A DNA stretch of 64,000 nt from Verrucomicrobium sp. Lineage in GTDB: Bacteria > Verrucomicrobiota > Verrucomicrobiia > Methylacidiphilales > UBA1321. The notes beneath the pieces were generated by a model. It did not search any database. It saw only the letters and a list, made by a program, of their open reading frames with translations, and was not told the origin of the DNA. Positions 1 through 11,371 of this stretch are shown piece by piece. Location of the stretch: contig JAFIGT010000001.1 in assembly GCA_017849585.1 (NCBI GenBank), positions 1-64,000 on the forward strand. Reading direction: 5' to 3'. The number at the start of each line of letters is the position of its first letter. The stretch's first letter is position 1. Position numbers and translations under genes: made by a program.

Positions 1-173
1 TGGAAGACCGTGGCAAAATCGCACCGCTCGGCTTTCACGCGATGGTGCAGCTCGGATAAGGTGAGCGGTTGATGCACACTTAGTAATTCCCCGATGATGG
101 CCAGACGGCCACGGGTCAGACGTAACCCGTTATTTTGCAACCAGGTGCTTGCGGCGGAATCGGGAGCTTTCAT
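1..173 (-). CDS. Fur-family transcriptional regulator, N-terminal part (cut by window edge)
   Basis: Reading the minus strand from an ATG at 173 gives a frame that stays open to the window edge. It contains NGLRLTRGRLAIIGELL and, near the edge, CDFATVF. This is the winged-helix start of Fur/Zur/PerR regulators (the 'G-R-x-T-x-R-x-x-I' helix, then the 'TVYR' recognition helix). The C-terminal metal-binding and dimer domain lies outside the window, so the metal specificity cannot be told. An in-frame ATG at 188 would add five residues (MALFP); neither start has a convincing ribosome site. Fur proteins bind DNA with a metal cofactor to control iron, zinc or peroxide genes. Family call fairly sure, subtype unknown. 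Confidence 0.75.
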   Translation of the reverse strand, partial: MKAPDSAASTWLQNNGLRLTRGRLAIIGELLSVHQPLTLSELHHRVKAERCDFATVF

Positions 174-279
174 GGGAAACAGAGCCATCCCCGGCATTGC
201 CACTTTAACGACAGCATCACCGGGCAGACCCCTTCAACCTGCCTGATCCCATGCGCGGGGTCAATCCCGGGAAGACAAT

Positions 280-315
280 AAAAAAGCCCCGGTGCCTTGC
301 GGGAACCGGGGTTTA
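280..315 (-). terminator. Rho-independent terminator of rpmG
   Basis: Read on the minus strand, AACCCCGGT pairs with ACCGGGG(C) across a short loop and is followed by a run of T. It sits about 60 nt after the rpmG stop. Confidence 0.8.
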
Positions 316-376
316 AGAGCGAATACAGCCACACAGCGGAAAAGAAGGGCCTTCAGGTCGCGAGGACCCGACCGGC

Positions 377-541
377 TTATTTCTTTTCGCGGTGAACGGT
401 GCGGCGCTTCAGGAAGGGATTGTACTTCTTCCGCTCGAGACGTTCCTGCTGCAGCTTCTTGTTCTTCGTGGTGAAATAACGGGAAGCAGGCTTGCCTTCT
501 TTGGCGGCCTCGGTGCATTCGATGATAACTTGATCGCGCAT
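377..541 (-). CDS. rpmG: 50S ribosomal protein L33
   Basis: A 54-residue basic protein starting [17 protein letters not shown], with the L33 signature YFTTKNKK followed by [21 protein letters not shown]. The length matches the family (about 50-55). It is a structural protein of the large ribosomal subunit near the E site. The ATG at 541 was chosen over a longer open frame because homologues begin here and a purine-rich site (AAAAGGAA) lies just upstream. The Cys pairs of zinc-binding L33 forms are absent (only one Cys), so this looks like a zinc-independent version. A terminator follows, so it is probably monocistronic. Confidence 0.93.
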   Translation of the reverse strand: MRDQVIIECTEAAKEGKPASRYFTTKNKKLQQERLERKKYNPFLKRRTVHREKK

Positions 542-663
542 AATTGATTCCTTTTCTGGGGAGGGGACACAATGGCGGCTCCGGCACGGTCTGTCAACGC
601 CGATTGTTATTTTTTGCCAAGTCACTCGCCAACAACTTATTTTTGCGCTAGTAAACAAAGCTT

Positions 664-1134
664 ATGAAATTGAGTTCCCGTGGGATCGTGATTGCAGGAC
701 TTTGTTTAATAGCTCTAAGCTGTTCACCTCTTATGACGCAGGCACAGGATTCATCCGCCACCCCGGCCTCCGAGGAAAAGGTCATCTCCCTCCCGTCCGG
801 TTTGCAGTATGTTGACCTCGTGGTCGGTACCGGCGCCACGCCCCAAAAGGGCCAGCGCGTTTCCGTGCACTACGTCGGCACGCTGGAAAACGGCAAGAAA
901 TTCGATAGCTCCTACGACCGCGCCAAGCCGTTCAAATTCTATCCCGGCATGGGGATGGTCATTCGCGGCTGGGACGAAGGCGTCTCGACCATGAAAGTCG
1001 GCGGCAAGCGCAAGCTCATCGTTCCCTCAAAGCTCGGCTACGGTTCCGCCGGAGTGCCCGATGTGATCCCGCCAAATTCGACCCTGATCTTCGTGGTGGA
1101 ATTGCTCGCCGTCGAAGACGTCACGCCGAATTAA
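664..1134 (+). CDS. Secreted FKBP-type peptidyl-prolyl cis-trans isomerase
   Basis: 156 residues. An N-terminal hydrophobic signal (about 6-22) has a possible signal peptidase I site near TQA-Q; a Cys at LSC is a poor lipobox, so a lipoprotein is possible but less likely. The rest is one FKBP domain (about 45-153): VHYVGTLENGKKFDSSYDR, the active-site VIRGWDEGV with its Trp, KLGYGSAG and the closing IPPNSTLIFVVELL strand. It should catalyse proline cis-trans isomerisation in exported proteins in the periplasm. There is no chaperone-type N-terminal dimer domain as in FkpA/Mip, so it is a minimal single-domain form. It stands alone, divergent from rpmG. Confidence 0.92.
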   Translation: MKLSSRGIVIAGLCLIALSCSPLMTQAQDSSATPASEEKVISLPSGLQYVDLVVGTGATPQKGQRVSVHYVGTLENGKKFDSSYDRAKPFKFYPGMGMVIRGWDEGVSTMKVGGKRKLIVPSKLGYGSAGVPDVIPPNSTLIFVVELLAVEDVTPN

Positions 1135-1150
1135 AGGGTTCGACTCCATG

Positions 1151-1170
1151 ACAGCCATCGGTTGATAGCT
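1151..1170 (+). repeat. 20-bp direct repeat, left copy
   Basis: The sequence acagccatcggttgatagct recurs 18/20 at 1881-1900 in the same orientation. The two copies enclose the orphan gene 1289-1810. Confidence 0.55.
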
Positions 1171-1212
1171 TCAACTTGTCCGGGTCCAATAAACCCGGCT
1201 ATAGCGCAATCG

Positions 1213-1230
1213 CGAGAAGTTAACTTCTCG
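1213..1230. repeat. Perfect 18-bp palindrome upstream of the orphan gene
   Basis: cgagaagttaacttctcg is its own reverse complement. It lies about 60 bp before the ATG at 1289, between two weaker hairpins (CCGGGT...ACCCGG near 1180-1198 and CCGCTCTC...GAGGGCGG near 1241-1260). It could be an operator or part of a folded leader. Confidence 0.5.
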
Positions 1231-1288
1231 ATAGAATGTAGCCGCTCTCGTTGAGGGCGGCAAATCAAGGGTAAATAAGGGGGGATCA

Positions 1289-1810
1289 ATGGATTTACAC
1301 AGAAAAATCTCACTGTGGCTTATTGTCATAATCCCCTTGTTCTGGATTACTTTTGCAAAAGCATTCCTCAATGGCTTGTCCGATAAGCAGCCTGTGAGCG
1401 GCCCTTGCGAGAGTATCGCCGAGTCTCGATCTCAGGGCGTCTTTGTTTCCAAAGCCTCAATTAGCAAAAATCCGATTCAATGGGACGGCCAGGAAATCGA
1501 GATTAAGGAAATCTGGTTTGAAAAATCCAGCCATGTAGAGTTTTTATGGGTTTGGCTTCCCTTTCGAAAAGACATGGGAAGTTATCAAGCATGCCTCACA
1601 CTAAAACGGGGGCACGATATATTCAGAAGTTCGGGTAGGCTAGGTTGGATTGCCGAGGGATATGAATTCGGAGGAGGGTTGTGCAGCGTGAATGGAGCAG
1701 AACTTTTCTTTGTGACTATGAAAGAGCTTCCTTCAGAATTCTACCTTAGTTTGGTCGACGGTGAAAATCGGGAGAGAAAAGAAACCATTAAAGTAACCCC
1801 AATCCCCTAA
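1289..1810 (+). CDS. Hypothetical membrane-anchored or secreted protein
   Basis: 173 residues, not recognised. One hydrophobic segment at about 8-24 (ISLWLIVIIPLFWITFA) would act as signal or anchor; the rest is soluble, mixed charge, with Trp-rich patches (EIWFEKSSHVEFLWVWLPFRK) and a C-terminal strand-like region. A purine-rich GGGGGATC site precedes the ATG. Its codon and base use are visibly richer in A+T than the flanking FKBP and acyltransferase genes. The gene plus leader is bracketed by a 20-bp direct repeat (1151 and 1881). That suggests later arrival than its neighbours. No catalytic motif is visible and no function is proposed. Confidence 0.7.
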   Translation: MDLHRKISLWLIVIIPLFWITFAKAFLNGLSDKQPVSGPCESIAESRSQGVFVSKASISKNPIQWDGQEIEIKEIWFEKSSHVEFLWVWLPFRKDMGSYQACLTLKRGHDIFRSSGRLGWIAEGYEFGGGLCSVNGAELFFVTMKELPSEFYLSLVDGENRERKETIKVTPIP

Positions 1811-1880
1811 CCAAGAGAATAAAGGGCTAATAATCTATTTCCGAGTCAAATAGCTTAAATTCTGGGAAGATGCTGACCTG

Positions 1881-1900
1881 ACCGCCATCGGGTGATAGCT
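1881..1900 (+). repeat. 20-bp direct repeat, right copy
   Basis: accgccatcgggtgatagct differs from the copy at 1151-1170 at two positions. It lies just after the orphan gene and before the end of the acyltransferase gene. Confidence 0.55.
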
Positions 1901-1940
1901 GATCGTGAAATTGCAGGTAAGCAACGAGCACACCGCAGAG

Positions 1941-2759
1941 CTACCGCATCGTGGCGTGTTCTTCTTCCACGGCAACGCTACCGTCGGAAGAATGCGTCGC
2001 GGGGGACTCCGGTTTCGCCGCGATCGCCCGCAGCTTGCGCTTCGGGAAGAGACGCGAAACTCCCACCAACAGATTGCGGAAAGATTCGACTGGCGATGAG
2101 CTTGGCCGGATGATCTCTTCGAAGCCTTCCAGATTTTGCGTCACCACGGCATCGTTCAGCCGTTGGGAGACCTCGAGGCAGCTGATGGCGATCTTTTCGT
2201 CGCTGCTTTCATGGGCGGAAAAGGGCTGGCCGATTTCAATCAGCGCGTGGGGTTTGTTGCCGTGGAAAAATTCATAGCGAAACGCCACGGGCAGCATCTG
2301 AGCGCCGTTCGCCTGGGTGGCGAGATAATTGGCCCCGGTGCGCAGTTGGAGCGGTTGGTGCGGGGAACTCATCTCCCCTTGCGGAAAGAGCCAGAGCAGG
2401 GTGGAGCGCTTTTGGAGGAGGCGCACCGCGAAGCGTACCACGCCTGCGGCGCGCAGCGGGTTTTCCAAATCGATGGAGAACGCTCCGAGCCGCTTCAGAT
2501 AGGGATACTGGGCTATTTGCTCATCGGACATGATGCAGTAGAAATTCTTGTGCCGGGCGCAGCGCGTCAGCAGGAAAACCATGAGCCCGTCCCACCAGTT
2601 GATGTGGTTGCTGAACGCGATGACGGGGCGGTCATGGGGCAAATTCTGCAGGTAGGGCAGGCCGCGTATGACCACGTTATGAAAACGCCAGCGGAGTCTC
2701 AGTCGCAGGTACTGATACAGAAGCCAGCCCAGCGATGTGTTTTTTTCGACCAGAGTCAT
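1941..2759 (-). CDS. Lysophospholipid acyltransferase family protein (PlsC-like)
   Basis: 272 residues. The acyltransferase signature NHINWWD (HX4D catalytic pair) is at about residues 51-57 and a second block, LFPQGEMSSP, replaces the usual FPEGTRS, with Gln where Glu is common. The basic N-terminus (YLRLRLRWRF) suits binding to the inner membrane face. Members transfer an acyl chain to a glycerolipid or related acceptor. The altered second motif suggests a substrate other than lysophosphatidic acid. The canonical PlsC candidate is at 39230-39829. The C-terminal 70 residues extend past the core and carry no motif I recognise. The start is uncertain because the GGGG before the ATG is too close for a normal ribosome site. 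Confidence 0.82.
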   Translation of the reverse strand: MTLVEKNTSLGWLLYQYLRLRLRWRFHNVVIRGLPYLQNLPHDRPVIAFSNHINWWDGLMVFLLTRCARHKNFYCIMSDEQIAQYPYLKRLGAFSIDLENPLRAAGVVRFAVRLLQKRSTLLWLFPQGEMSSPHQPLQLRTGANYLATQANGAQMLPVAFRYEFFHGNKPHALIEIGQPFSAHESSDEKIAISCLEVSQRLNDAVVTQNLEGFEEIIRPSSSPVESFRNLLVGVSRLFPKRKLRAIAAKPESPATHSSDGSVAVEEEHATMR

Positions 2760-2929
2760 CCCCTTAATCCTAATGCAGTTCTCTTTGTTTCCAAGTCCAA
2801 TTACAGTGTGTCCGAATCACAGACATCGGCAGCAACTAGGCAAAAAATGAGCGGAAATAATTTAGAGAGCGGAAGTATTTTCCGCAAAGAAGACTCTCCC
2901 AGTCTCGAAAAACCATGTATACTTCCTTC

Positions 2930-3598
2930 ATGATCAAAACCTTGTTTCTGACTCTGGCCTCGTTTGGGTTGGTGGTGCTGTCCGCGACTGCCGAGGACAT
3001 GCAGCCGCAGGTCAATCGCTCTGCCGCCATCTTGAAAGATTTCATCAGTGGTCCCAGTCCGGTCATTTCGCCCAAAGTGCTGAAAGCCGCGAAGGGATTG
3101 GTCATCATGAAGGTGACCCGGGGTGGACTGATCTTCACGGGTTCCTCCGGCGACGGCGTGATCGTGAAGCGCACGACGGGCGGATGGTTCAGCTCAGGCT
3201 GGTCGGCTCCGGCAGCCTTGAGCACCTCGGGCGCGGGCTTCGGCCTGCAGGCGGGTGGTGAGGTCATTGAGCTCGTGCTGGTCCTGACCAATGATGCCGC
3301 GGTGAATGAATTCTCGCAGGAAACCGAAATCAAGTTCGGCGGCGAAATCAAGGGCACGGCAGGCCCGGATTCCAGTACGATCTCGGAAAACTGGACGCCG
3401 ACCGCTCCGATTTACATCTATAGCCGTAGCGACGGTCTTTTTGGCGGTCTCTCGATCAAGGGCACCGTCTTTGAACCGGAGAAGGACAAGAATCTGAGCT
3501 ACTACGGCCAGGCCGTCACCACCCGCGAAGTGCTCAGTGGCAAGGTGAAGGTCCCCGCGGGCGCGAAGATTCTGCTCAATGTCCTCAAGGGCAAATAA
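2930..3598 (+). CDS. Secreted SYLF-domain (Ysc84-like) protein
   Basis: 222 residues from the ATG at 2930, giving a clean signal peptide MIKTLFLTLASFGLVVLSATA; an ATG at 2915 would add five residues ahead of it. The mature part matches the SYLF/Ysc84 lipid-binding fold: ILKDFISGPSPVISPKVLKAAKGLVIMKVTRGGLIFTGSSGDGVIVKRTTGGWFSSGWSAPAALS, then GAGFGLQAGGEVIELVLVLTNDAAVNEF and the closing SIKGTVFEPEKDKNLSYYG. The family binds phosphoinositides and actin in eukaryotes; bacterial members are exported and their role is unclear. It is divergent from the acyltransferase and shares a 170-bp gap with it. Domain call is strong; function unknown. Confidence 0.88.
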   Translation: MIKTLFLTLASFGLVVLSATAEDMQPQVNRSAAILKDFISGPSPVISPKVLKAAKGLVIMKVTRGGLIFTGSSGDGVIVKRTTGGWFSSGWSAPAALSTSGAGFGLQAGGEVIELVLVLTNDAAVNEFSQETEIKFGGEIKGTAGPDSSTISENWTPTAPIYIYSRSDGLFGGLSIKGTVFEPEKDKNLSYYGQAVTTREVLSGKVKVPAGAKILLNVLKGK

Positions 3599-3637
3599 TT
3601 CGCAGCGATTCCCAGCTTTGGTTTCCGCAATCCGGCG

Positions 3638-4585
3638 ATGAACCGCATCGACAGATTGGTCGGCATGATTCTCTTCCTGCAGGGGCGACGCCTCTGCCGG
3701 GCCGAGGATATTGCCGGCCATTTTGAAATCAGCCTGCGCACGGTCTACCGCGACATCGCCGCCCTGGGCGAAGCGGGTGTTCCCATCGTGAGCGAAGCCG
3801 GGGTCGGCTACAGCCTGCTCAAGGGCTACCATCTGCCCCCGGTGGCCTTCACCACCGAGGAGGCGAGCGCGCTGGCCACCAGCGGCGTTCTGGTCGAGCA
3901 AATGACCGACCATTCGATCGCCACCCCCATGCAGTCGGCCCTGCTGAAAATCCGCGCCGTGTTGCCGCACGAACACAAGGAGAGGCTGGAACAAATCGAA
4001 CGCACCACGCTGGTGCGTACCCACAGCATTGACTCCCGGCAACGCAACGCGGCGAACCTGCTCCAGATTCAGGATGCCCTCGTCCGGCGGCGCGTGCTGC
4101 GGCTCTCCTACCGCTCCGGCAGTCGCGACGAACTCACCTCCCGCGAGGTCGAGCCGCTTGGCTTAGTACAGTATTACCAGCACTGGCACCTCATCACCTG
4201 GTGCCGGTTACGGCAGGCGATACGCGATTTCCGGCTCGACCGGATCCAATCGGTGGAGGTCACACGTGACGTCTTTGCGCCACACGAAAACTTCCGCATC
4301 AGCGACCACATCAAAAGTCCCGGCCAATACAACAACCAGGTCACGACCCGCATCCAATTCACCCGCCTCGCGGCCGAACGCGCACGGCGCGAATGGTCGC
4401 TCGGCCTCGTCCGCGAAGAAGCGCAGGGGCCGGATACCGTCCTCACCCTCAGCGCGGGTCAACTCGACTGGTTCGTGCACTGGGTTCTCTCCTTCGGGAC
4501 GGACGCCATCGTACTCGAACCCGCTGAACTCCGCGCCATGCTGGTGGCAGAGTCGCATTCCCTCGCAAAGCATCACGGCACGTGA
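3638..4585 (+). CDS. YafY-family HTH/WYL-domain transcriptional regulator
   Basis: 315 residues. Residues 1-60 are an HTH_11 helix-turn-helix (NRIDRLVGMILFLQGRR then FEISLRTVYRDIAALGEAGVPIVSEAG). A linker follows, and the WYL ligand-sensing domain at about 145-225 has VLRLSYRSGSRDELTSREVEPLGLVQYYQHWHLITWCRLRQAIRDFRLDRI; the family triad W-Y-L reads W-H-L here. The C-terminal WCX-like extension ends at 315. It sits just upstream of a VOC gene on the same strand. A perfect 7-6-7 palindrome (4612-4631) between them is a likely operator for this protein, a common arrangement for YafY/VOC pairs. Confidence 0.92.
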   Translation: MNRIDRLVGMILFLQGRRLCRAEDIAGHFEISLRTVYRDIAALGEAGVPIVSEAGVGYSLLKGYHLPPVAFTTEEASALATSGVLVEQMTDHSIATPMQSALLKIRAVLPHEHKERLEQIERTTLVRTHSIDSRQRNAANLLQIQDALVRRRVLRLSYRSGSRDELTSREVEPLGLVQYYQHWHLITWCRLRQAIRDFRLDRIQSVEVTRDVFAPHENFRISDHIKSPGQYNNQVTTRIQFTRLAAERARREWSLGLVREEAQGPDTVLTLSAGQLDWFVHWVLSFGTDAIVLEPAELRAMLVAESHSLAKHHGT

Positions 4586-4611
4586 TGAAGGGGGAAGCCC
4601 AAAAAAACATT

Positions 4612-4631
4612 ACTGACATAGGGTTGTCAGT
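4612..4631. promoter_or_regulatory. Candidate operator between WYL regulator and VOC gene
   Basis: actgaca-tagggt-tgtcagt is a perfect inverted repeat with 7-bp arms and a 6-bp spacer. It lies 80 bp before the VOC start. The two-turn spacing suits a dimeric HTH regulator such as the adjacent YafY protein. Confidence 0.65.
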
Positions 4632-4711
4632 CCCCCCCTTTAGAGTCTCCCCATTGCCGACAGCACAGGAGCCGTCAGCCAACACAACACCCCTCAACTA
4701 CAGGAGAACTC

Positions 4712-5092
4712 ATGACGAAAACGAATGCCCTCAACTGGTTTGAAATCTACGCTAGCGACTTCGATCGCGCCCATCGCTTCTACGAAACAATCCTCAAGAC
4801 CAAGCTGACCAAAATCGATTGCAGCATAAGCGGCTGTCCCATGGCTCTCTTCCCTTTCGACGAGAAACACGGCGTGGGCGGAGCGATCACCAAAATGGAC
4901 GGCATCACCCCCGGAGCGGGCGGCACGCTGGTCTACCTCAACGTGGAAGCCGACCTCGACAATGTGATCAAACGGGTCTGGGAAGCGGGCGGCACTGTCG
5001 TGAAACCCCGCTTCGCCATCGGCGAACACGGTTTCATCGCCCTGTTCAAGGATACCGAAGGTAACTTCATCGGCCTTCACTCGATGAGCTGA
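4712..5092 (+). CDS. VOC family (glyoxalase/bleomycin-resistance-like) protein
   Basis: 126 residues with two beta-alpha-beta-beta-beta units: LNWFEIYASDFDRAHRFYETILKTKL at the start, then GGTLVYLNVEADLDNVIKRVWEAGGTVVKPRFAIGEHGFIALFKDTEGNFIGLHSM. The final DTEGNxIGLHS strand, with metal-proximal residues, is typical of PhnB/glyoxalase-like VOC proteins. The substrate cannot be told from sequence; relatives include hydrolases, isomerases and binding proteins. A strong ribosome site (CAGGAGAACTC) precedes the ATG. Its placement after a WYL regulator and a palindromic site points to induced expression. Confidence 0.9.
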   Translation: MTKTNALNWFEIYASDFDRAHRFYETILKTKLTKIDCSISGCPMALFPFDEKHGVGGAITKMDGITPGAGGTLVYLNVEADLDNVIKRVWEAGGTVVKPRFAIGEHGFIALFKDTEGNFIGLHSMS

Positions 5093-5388
5093 AACCGAGC
5101 GTCCATTCAGCAATACGATAGCCGCCGATACCGGGTACGGCGCGATGTAATCGCGCGCGACAAAAATACTCGCCTCGGCGGCTATAGCTATTCCCTGCGT
5201 TTTAGGAATTCTACAGCCCTTTGCCCCCGTTTTACTGGTAGTCTCTACGTCGCCCTCTCGATTCTAGAATGGCTTCAGAGTTCTATGTAGAAGACTGTTG
5301 ATGCCTTGATGCCGATTTGTTGCAGAATCGATGAAGGAAAAATATCATCGCTAGGACAGAAATTTTTCACGGCGAATGCATAGCGTCA
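5093..5388. other. Intergenic region with a nested hairpin, no gene seen
   Basis: No credible reading frame. It holds a nested pair of perfect hairpins at 5118-5185 (atagccgccga / tcggcggctat outside, gcgcgat / atcgcgc inside) and then unremarkable sequence up to the rRNA terminator. Confidence 0.6.
5118..5185. repeat. Nested inverted repeat (REP-like or structured RNA)
   Basis: The outer arms (5118-5128 and 5175-5185) pair perfectly over 11 bp. The inner arms (5140-5146 and 5150-5156) pair over 7 bp with a 3-nt loop. It has no T-run, so it is not a simple terminator. Confidence 0.55.
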
Positions 5389-5428
5389 AAAAAAAGGAAG
5401 CCCGAGCAAGTTTCCCTGCTCGGGCTTC
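5389..5428 (-). terminator. Terminator of the rRNA operon
   Basis: On the minus strand AGCCCGAGCA pairs with TGCTCGGGCT and is followed by CCTTTTTTTT. It begins a few bases after 5S rRNA. Confidence 0.92.
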
Positions 5429-5434
5429 GTAATA

Positions 5435-5547
5435 CTGGCAACGACCTACTCTCGCACAACCTATAGATGCACTACCATCGGCGATCAGATGTTTCACTGC
5501 CGTGTTCGGGATGGGAACGGGTGGGGCCATCTCTCTATAGTCACCAG
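5435..5547 (-). rRNA. rrf: 5S ribosomal RNA
   Basis: About 113 nt. The minus strand runs CTGGTGACTATAGAGAG to GAGAGTAGGTCGTTGCCAG, with the conserved CCCGTTCCCATCCCGAACACGG block inside. Terminal CTGG and CCAG pair. It is the last gene of the operon, with the terminator directly behind. Ends are estimated from the terminal helix. Confidence 0.95.
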
Positions 5548-5627
5548 AGGGTTAGCTCCATGCCTTGCGGCGGGCGCCAAATTCTCTACCGACTATTTCG
5601 TTGCTTTCTAACCTGTCTCAAAGATCT

Positions 5628-5659
5628 AGATGTTCTCTGAAGACTATAGACAAAGTAAT
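5628..5659 (-). ncRNA. 23S rRNA processing stem, 3' strand
   Basis: This 32-nt segment is the inverted copy of 8737-8768. Transcribed together, the two pair along their length with two G-U pairs and one mismatch, bracketing mature 23S. That is the arrangement of the RNase III processing stalk. Confidence 0.85.
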
Positions 5660-5756
5660 TTAAGATACATGATCTTATGCGAGTGCGTATAAAAATCTTG
5701 ATAATCTCTTGCCTGTTGGATGCGCCTTGCGGCCATCCAACGAGGCAAAAAATTGA

Positions 5757-8609
<2,853 letters not shown>

Positions 8610-8736
8610 ATTTGAATTTTTTGGTTCTCTGTGCGTGCATTTAGCACGCCAGATGCCTCAGCATAAAGTTGTATCTACCCGAGCTTTTTCGAATATTAGA
8701 GCTTGCGCTCCAACACTCAGAAAAGACTCAGTGTTT

Positions 8737-8768
8737 ATTACTTTATCTATAGTTTTCAAAGAACATCT
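8737..8768 (-). ncRNA. 23S rRNA processing stem, 5' strand
   Basis: Partner of 5628-5659. It overlaps a boxA-like motif (TGTTCTTTG, 8757-8765) in the tRNA-Ile to 23S spacer. Confidence 0.85.
8757..8765 (-). promoter_or_regulatory. boxA-like antitermination site before 23S
   Basis: TGTTCTTTG followed by AAA on the minus strand matches bacterial rRNA boxA. The same nine bases occur in the 16S leader (11121-11129). Confidence 0.6.
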
Positions 8769-8863
8769 CCATCGCGCTTGTAGCGACGATGAAGGGTTTA
8801 ATCTGTTGCCGGACGAACCGCCAAGAGATCAAAATTTTGTTTTGGAAATTCAGACTACCAATC

Positions 8864-8940
8864 TGGTGGGCCTGACTGGGCTCGAACCAGTGACCCTGCG
8901 CTTATCAAGCGCATGCTCTAACCAACTGAGCTACAGGCCC
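8864..8940 (-). tRNA. tRNA-Ile (GAU)
   Basis: 77 nt starting GGGCCTGTAGCTCAG. The anticodon loop is CTTGATAAG with GAT, the T-arm is GGTTCGAGCC, and the acceptor ends CAGGCCCA with the 3' CCA encoded. It lies in the 16S-23S spacer. Confidence 0.96.
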
Positions 8941-8948
8941 CTTGTCGA

Positions 8949-9015
8949 ACTCAAATCTCAAAAGTCAAACCTCAAAGCTTTTGTGTAAGCTCTGACATTT
9001 GGCTTCTGACTCTTG
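8949..9015. repeat. GTCAAAA-type imperfect inverted repeat in the tRNA spacer
   Basis: The left part (8949-8978) is a series of CTCAAA / GTCAAA units. The right part (8990-9015) is a degenerate inverted counterpart. It belongs to the same sequence family as the repeats before tsaD (58267) and at 48723. Confidence 0.45.
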
Positions 9016-9040
9016 CGCTCGGCCGTTTTGGCGGCCGCCG

Positions 9041-9113
9041 TGGAGGCAAGGGGATTCGAACCCCTGACCTACAGCTTGCAAAGCTGCCGCTCTACCAACT
9101 GAGCTATGCCCCC
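9041..9113 (-). tRNA. tRNA-Ala (UGC)
   Basis: 73 nt starting GGGGGCATAGCTCAG, with anticodon loop TTTGCAA (TGC) and T-arm GGTTCGAAT. The acceptor ends TGCCTCCA. The CCA end is not encoded (CGG follows), unlike the tRNA-Ile beside it. Confidence 0.96.
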
Positions 9114-9214
9114 TAATTGTTTATCACTCCCTTTTACAGGCAGAGATCTAGGGCGTCAAGGTCAGGGAGCTATCTCCCTCGATCCAAATTTCCAATGTAT
9201 TTGTTTCCAAAGAA

Positions 9215-9250
9215 CGAATCAAAACTGAATTGTGCGTAACGTTGAGACTT
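9215..9250 (-). ncRNA. 16S rRNA processing stem, 3' strand
   Basis: Inverted copy of 11026-11060, with a 20-bp core (gaattgtgcgtaacgttgag) mismatched at one position. It brackets mature 16S, so it should form the RNase III stalk of pre-16S. Confidence 0.8.
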
Positions 9251-9370
9251 GAATACCCTTTCGAATATTCAAGAGTTCCATCGCATGTCATCTGCCGAAG
9301 CAGAGCTTTAGCGATCGACCTCATTCTCAAGCGCAGTTATTCATTTTCAGAATAACTTTGCGAGAATGTA

Positions 9371-10900
<1,530 letters not shown>

Positions 10901-11025
10901 TCCTTTCATTGCTGAAAGGCCATTTTGAGTTTGTAGGGTGACGGCAAAGTCACCCAAGTTATTCTGACCTTATGGTCAAAACTTTGATTAATTTTTTGTA
11001 CCCCTGCATTTGCATGCAAGAGTCA

Positions 11026-11060
11026 AAGAACTCAACGTTCCGCACAATTCAATCTATTCG
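11026..11060 (-). ncRNA. 16S rRNA processing stem, 5' strand
   Basis: Partner of 9215-9250 in the 16S leader, containing ctcaacgttccgcacaattc. Confidence 0.8.
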
Positions 11061-11120
11061 CTGTCTAACAAATCCATCATATGCTATCACCATTGATTGC
11101 ACTATGATTCAAAATGTGAT

Positions 11121-11129
11121 CAAAGAACA
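11121..11129 (-). promoter_or_regulatory. boxA-like antitermination site in the 16S leader
   Basis: TGTTCTTTG on the minus strand, followed by ATCA. It is identical over nine bases to the site before 23S at 8757-8765. Confidence 0.55.
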
Positions 11130-11273
11130 TTTGGCTCTCTTTTTCACCTCATCAGGCGACGAACTATCCGTTGTCAGCCTGTTTGGTGAATTTTGCCTTT
11201 CGGCAAACGAGACAAGTTTTAAAACAAACTGAAGTCTCTTTCGAACCAACCGCCACTTTCGCGGGGTTCAGTT

Positions 11274-11301
11274 AAAGTATCAAATTCCATAGAAACGTCA
11301 A
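11274..11301 (-). promoter_or_regulatory. Possible rRNA promoter
   Basis: On the minus strand TTGACG (11301-11296), a 16-nt spacer, then TACTTT (11279-11274). The -35 box is good and the -10 box weak. It lies upstream of the leader boxA and just downstream of a cluster of hairpins that could insulate it. Confidence 0.3.
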
Positions 11302-11334
11302 CGGGTTTTCGCAAAATTTTTTGCGGAGGGGGTC

Positions 11335-11371
11335 AAAAAAAGGGCCATTTTCCCTCTGAAAACGGCCTTTT
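11335..11371. terminator. Strong bidirectional-type hairpin upstream of the rRNA operon
   Basis: AAAAGGCCGTTTTC (minus strand) pairs with GAAAATGGCCCTTTT and runs into TTTTTTT. On the plus strand the same stem ends in TTTT. It could stop read-through into the rRNA promoter. Smaller hairpins lie at 11310-11325 and 11432-11454. Confidence 0.6.

Noticed and set aside
1140-1280. attC-like site at the orphan gene
   Set aside because: The hairpins do not show the RYYYAAC and GTTRRRY core pair of integron attC sites, and no integrase is near.
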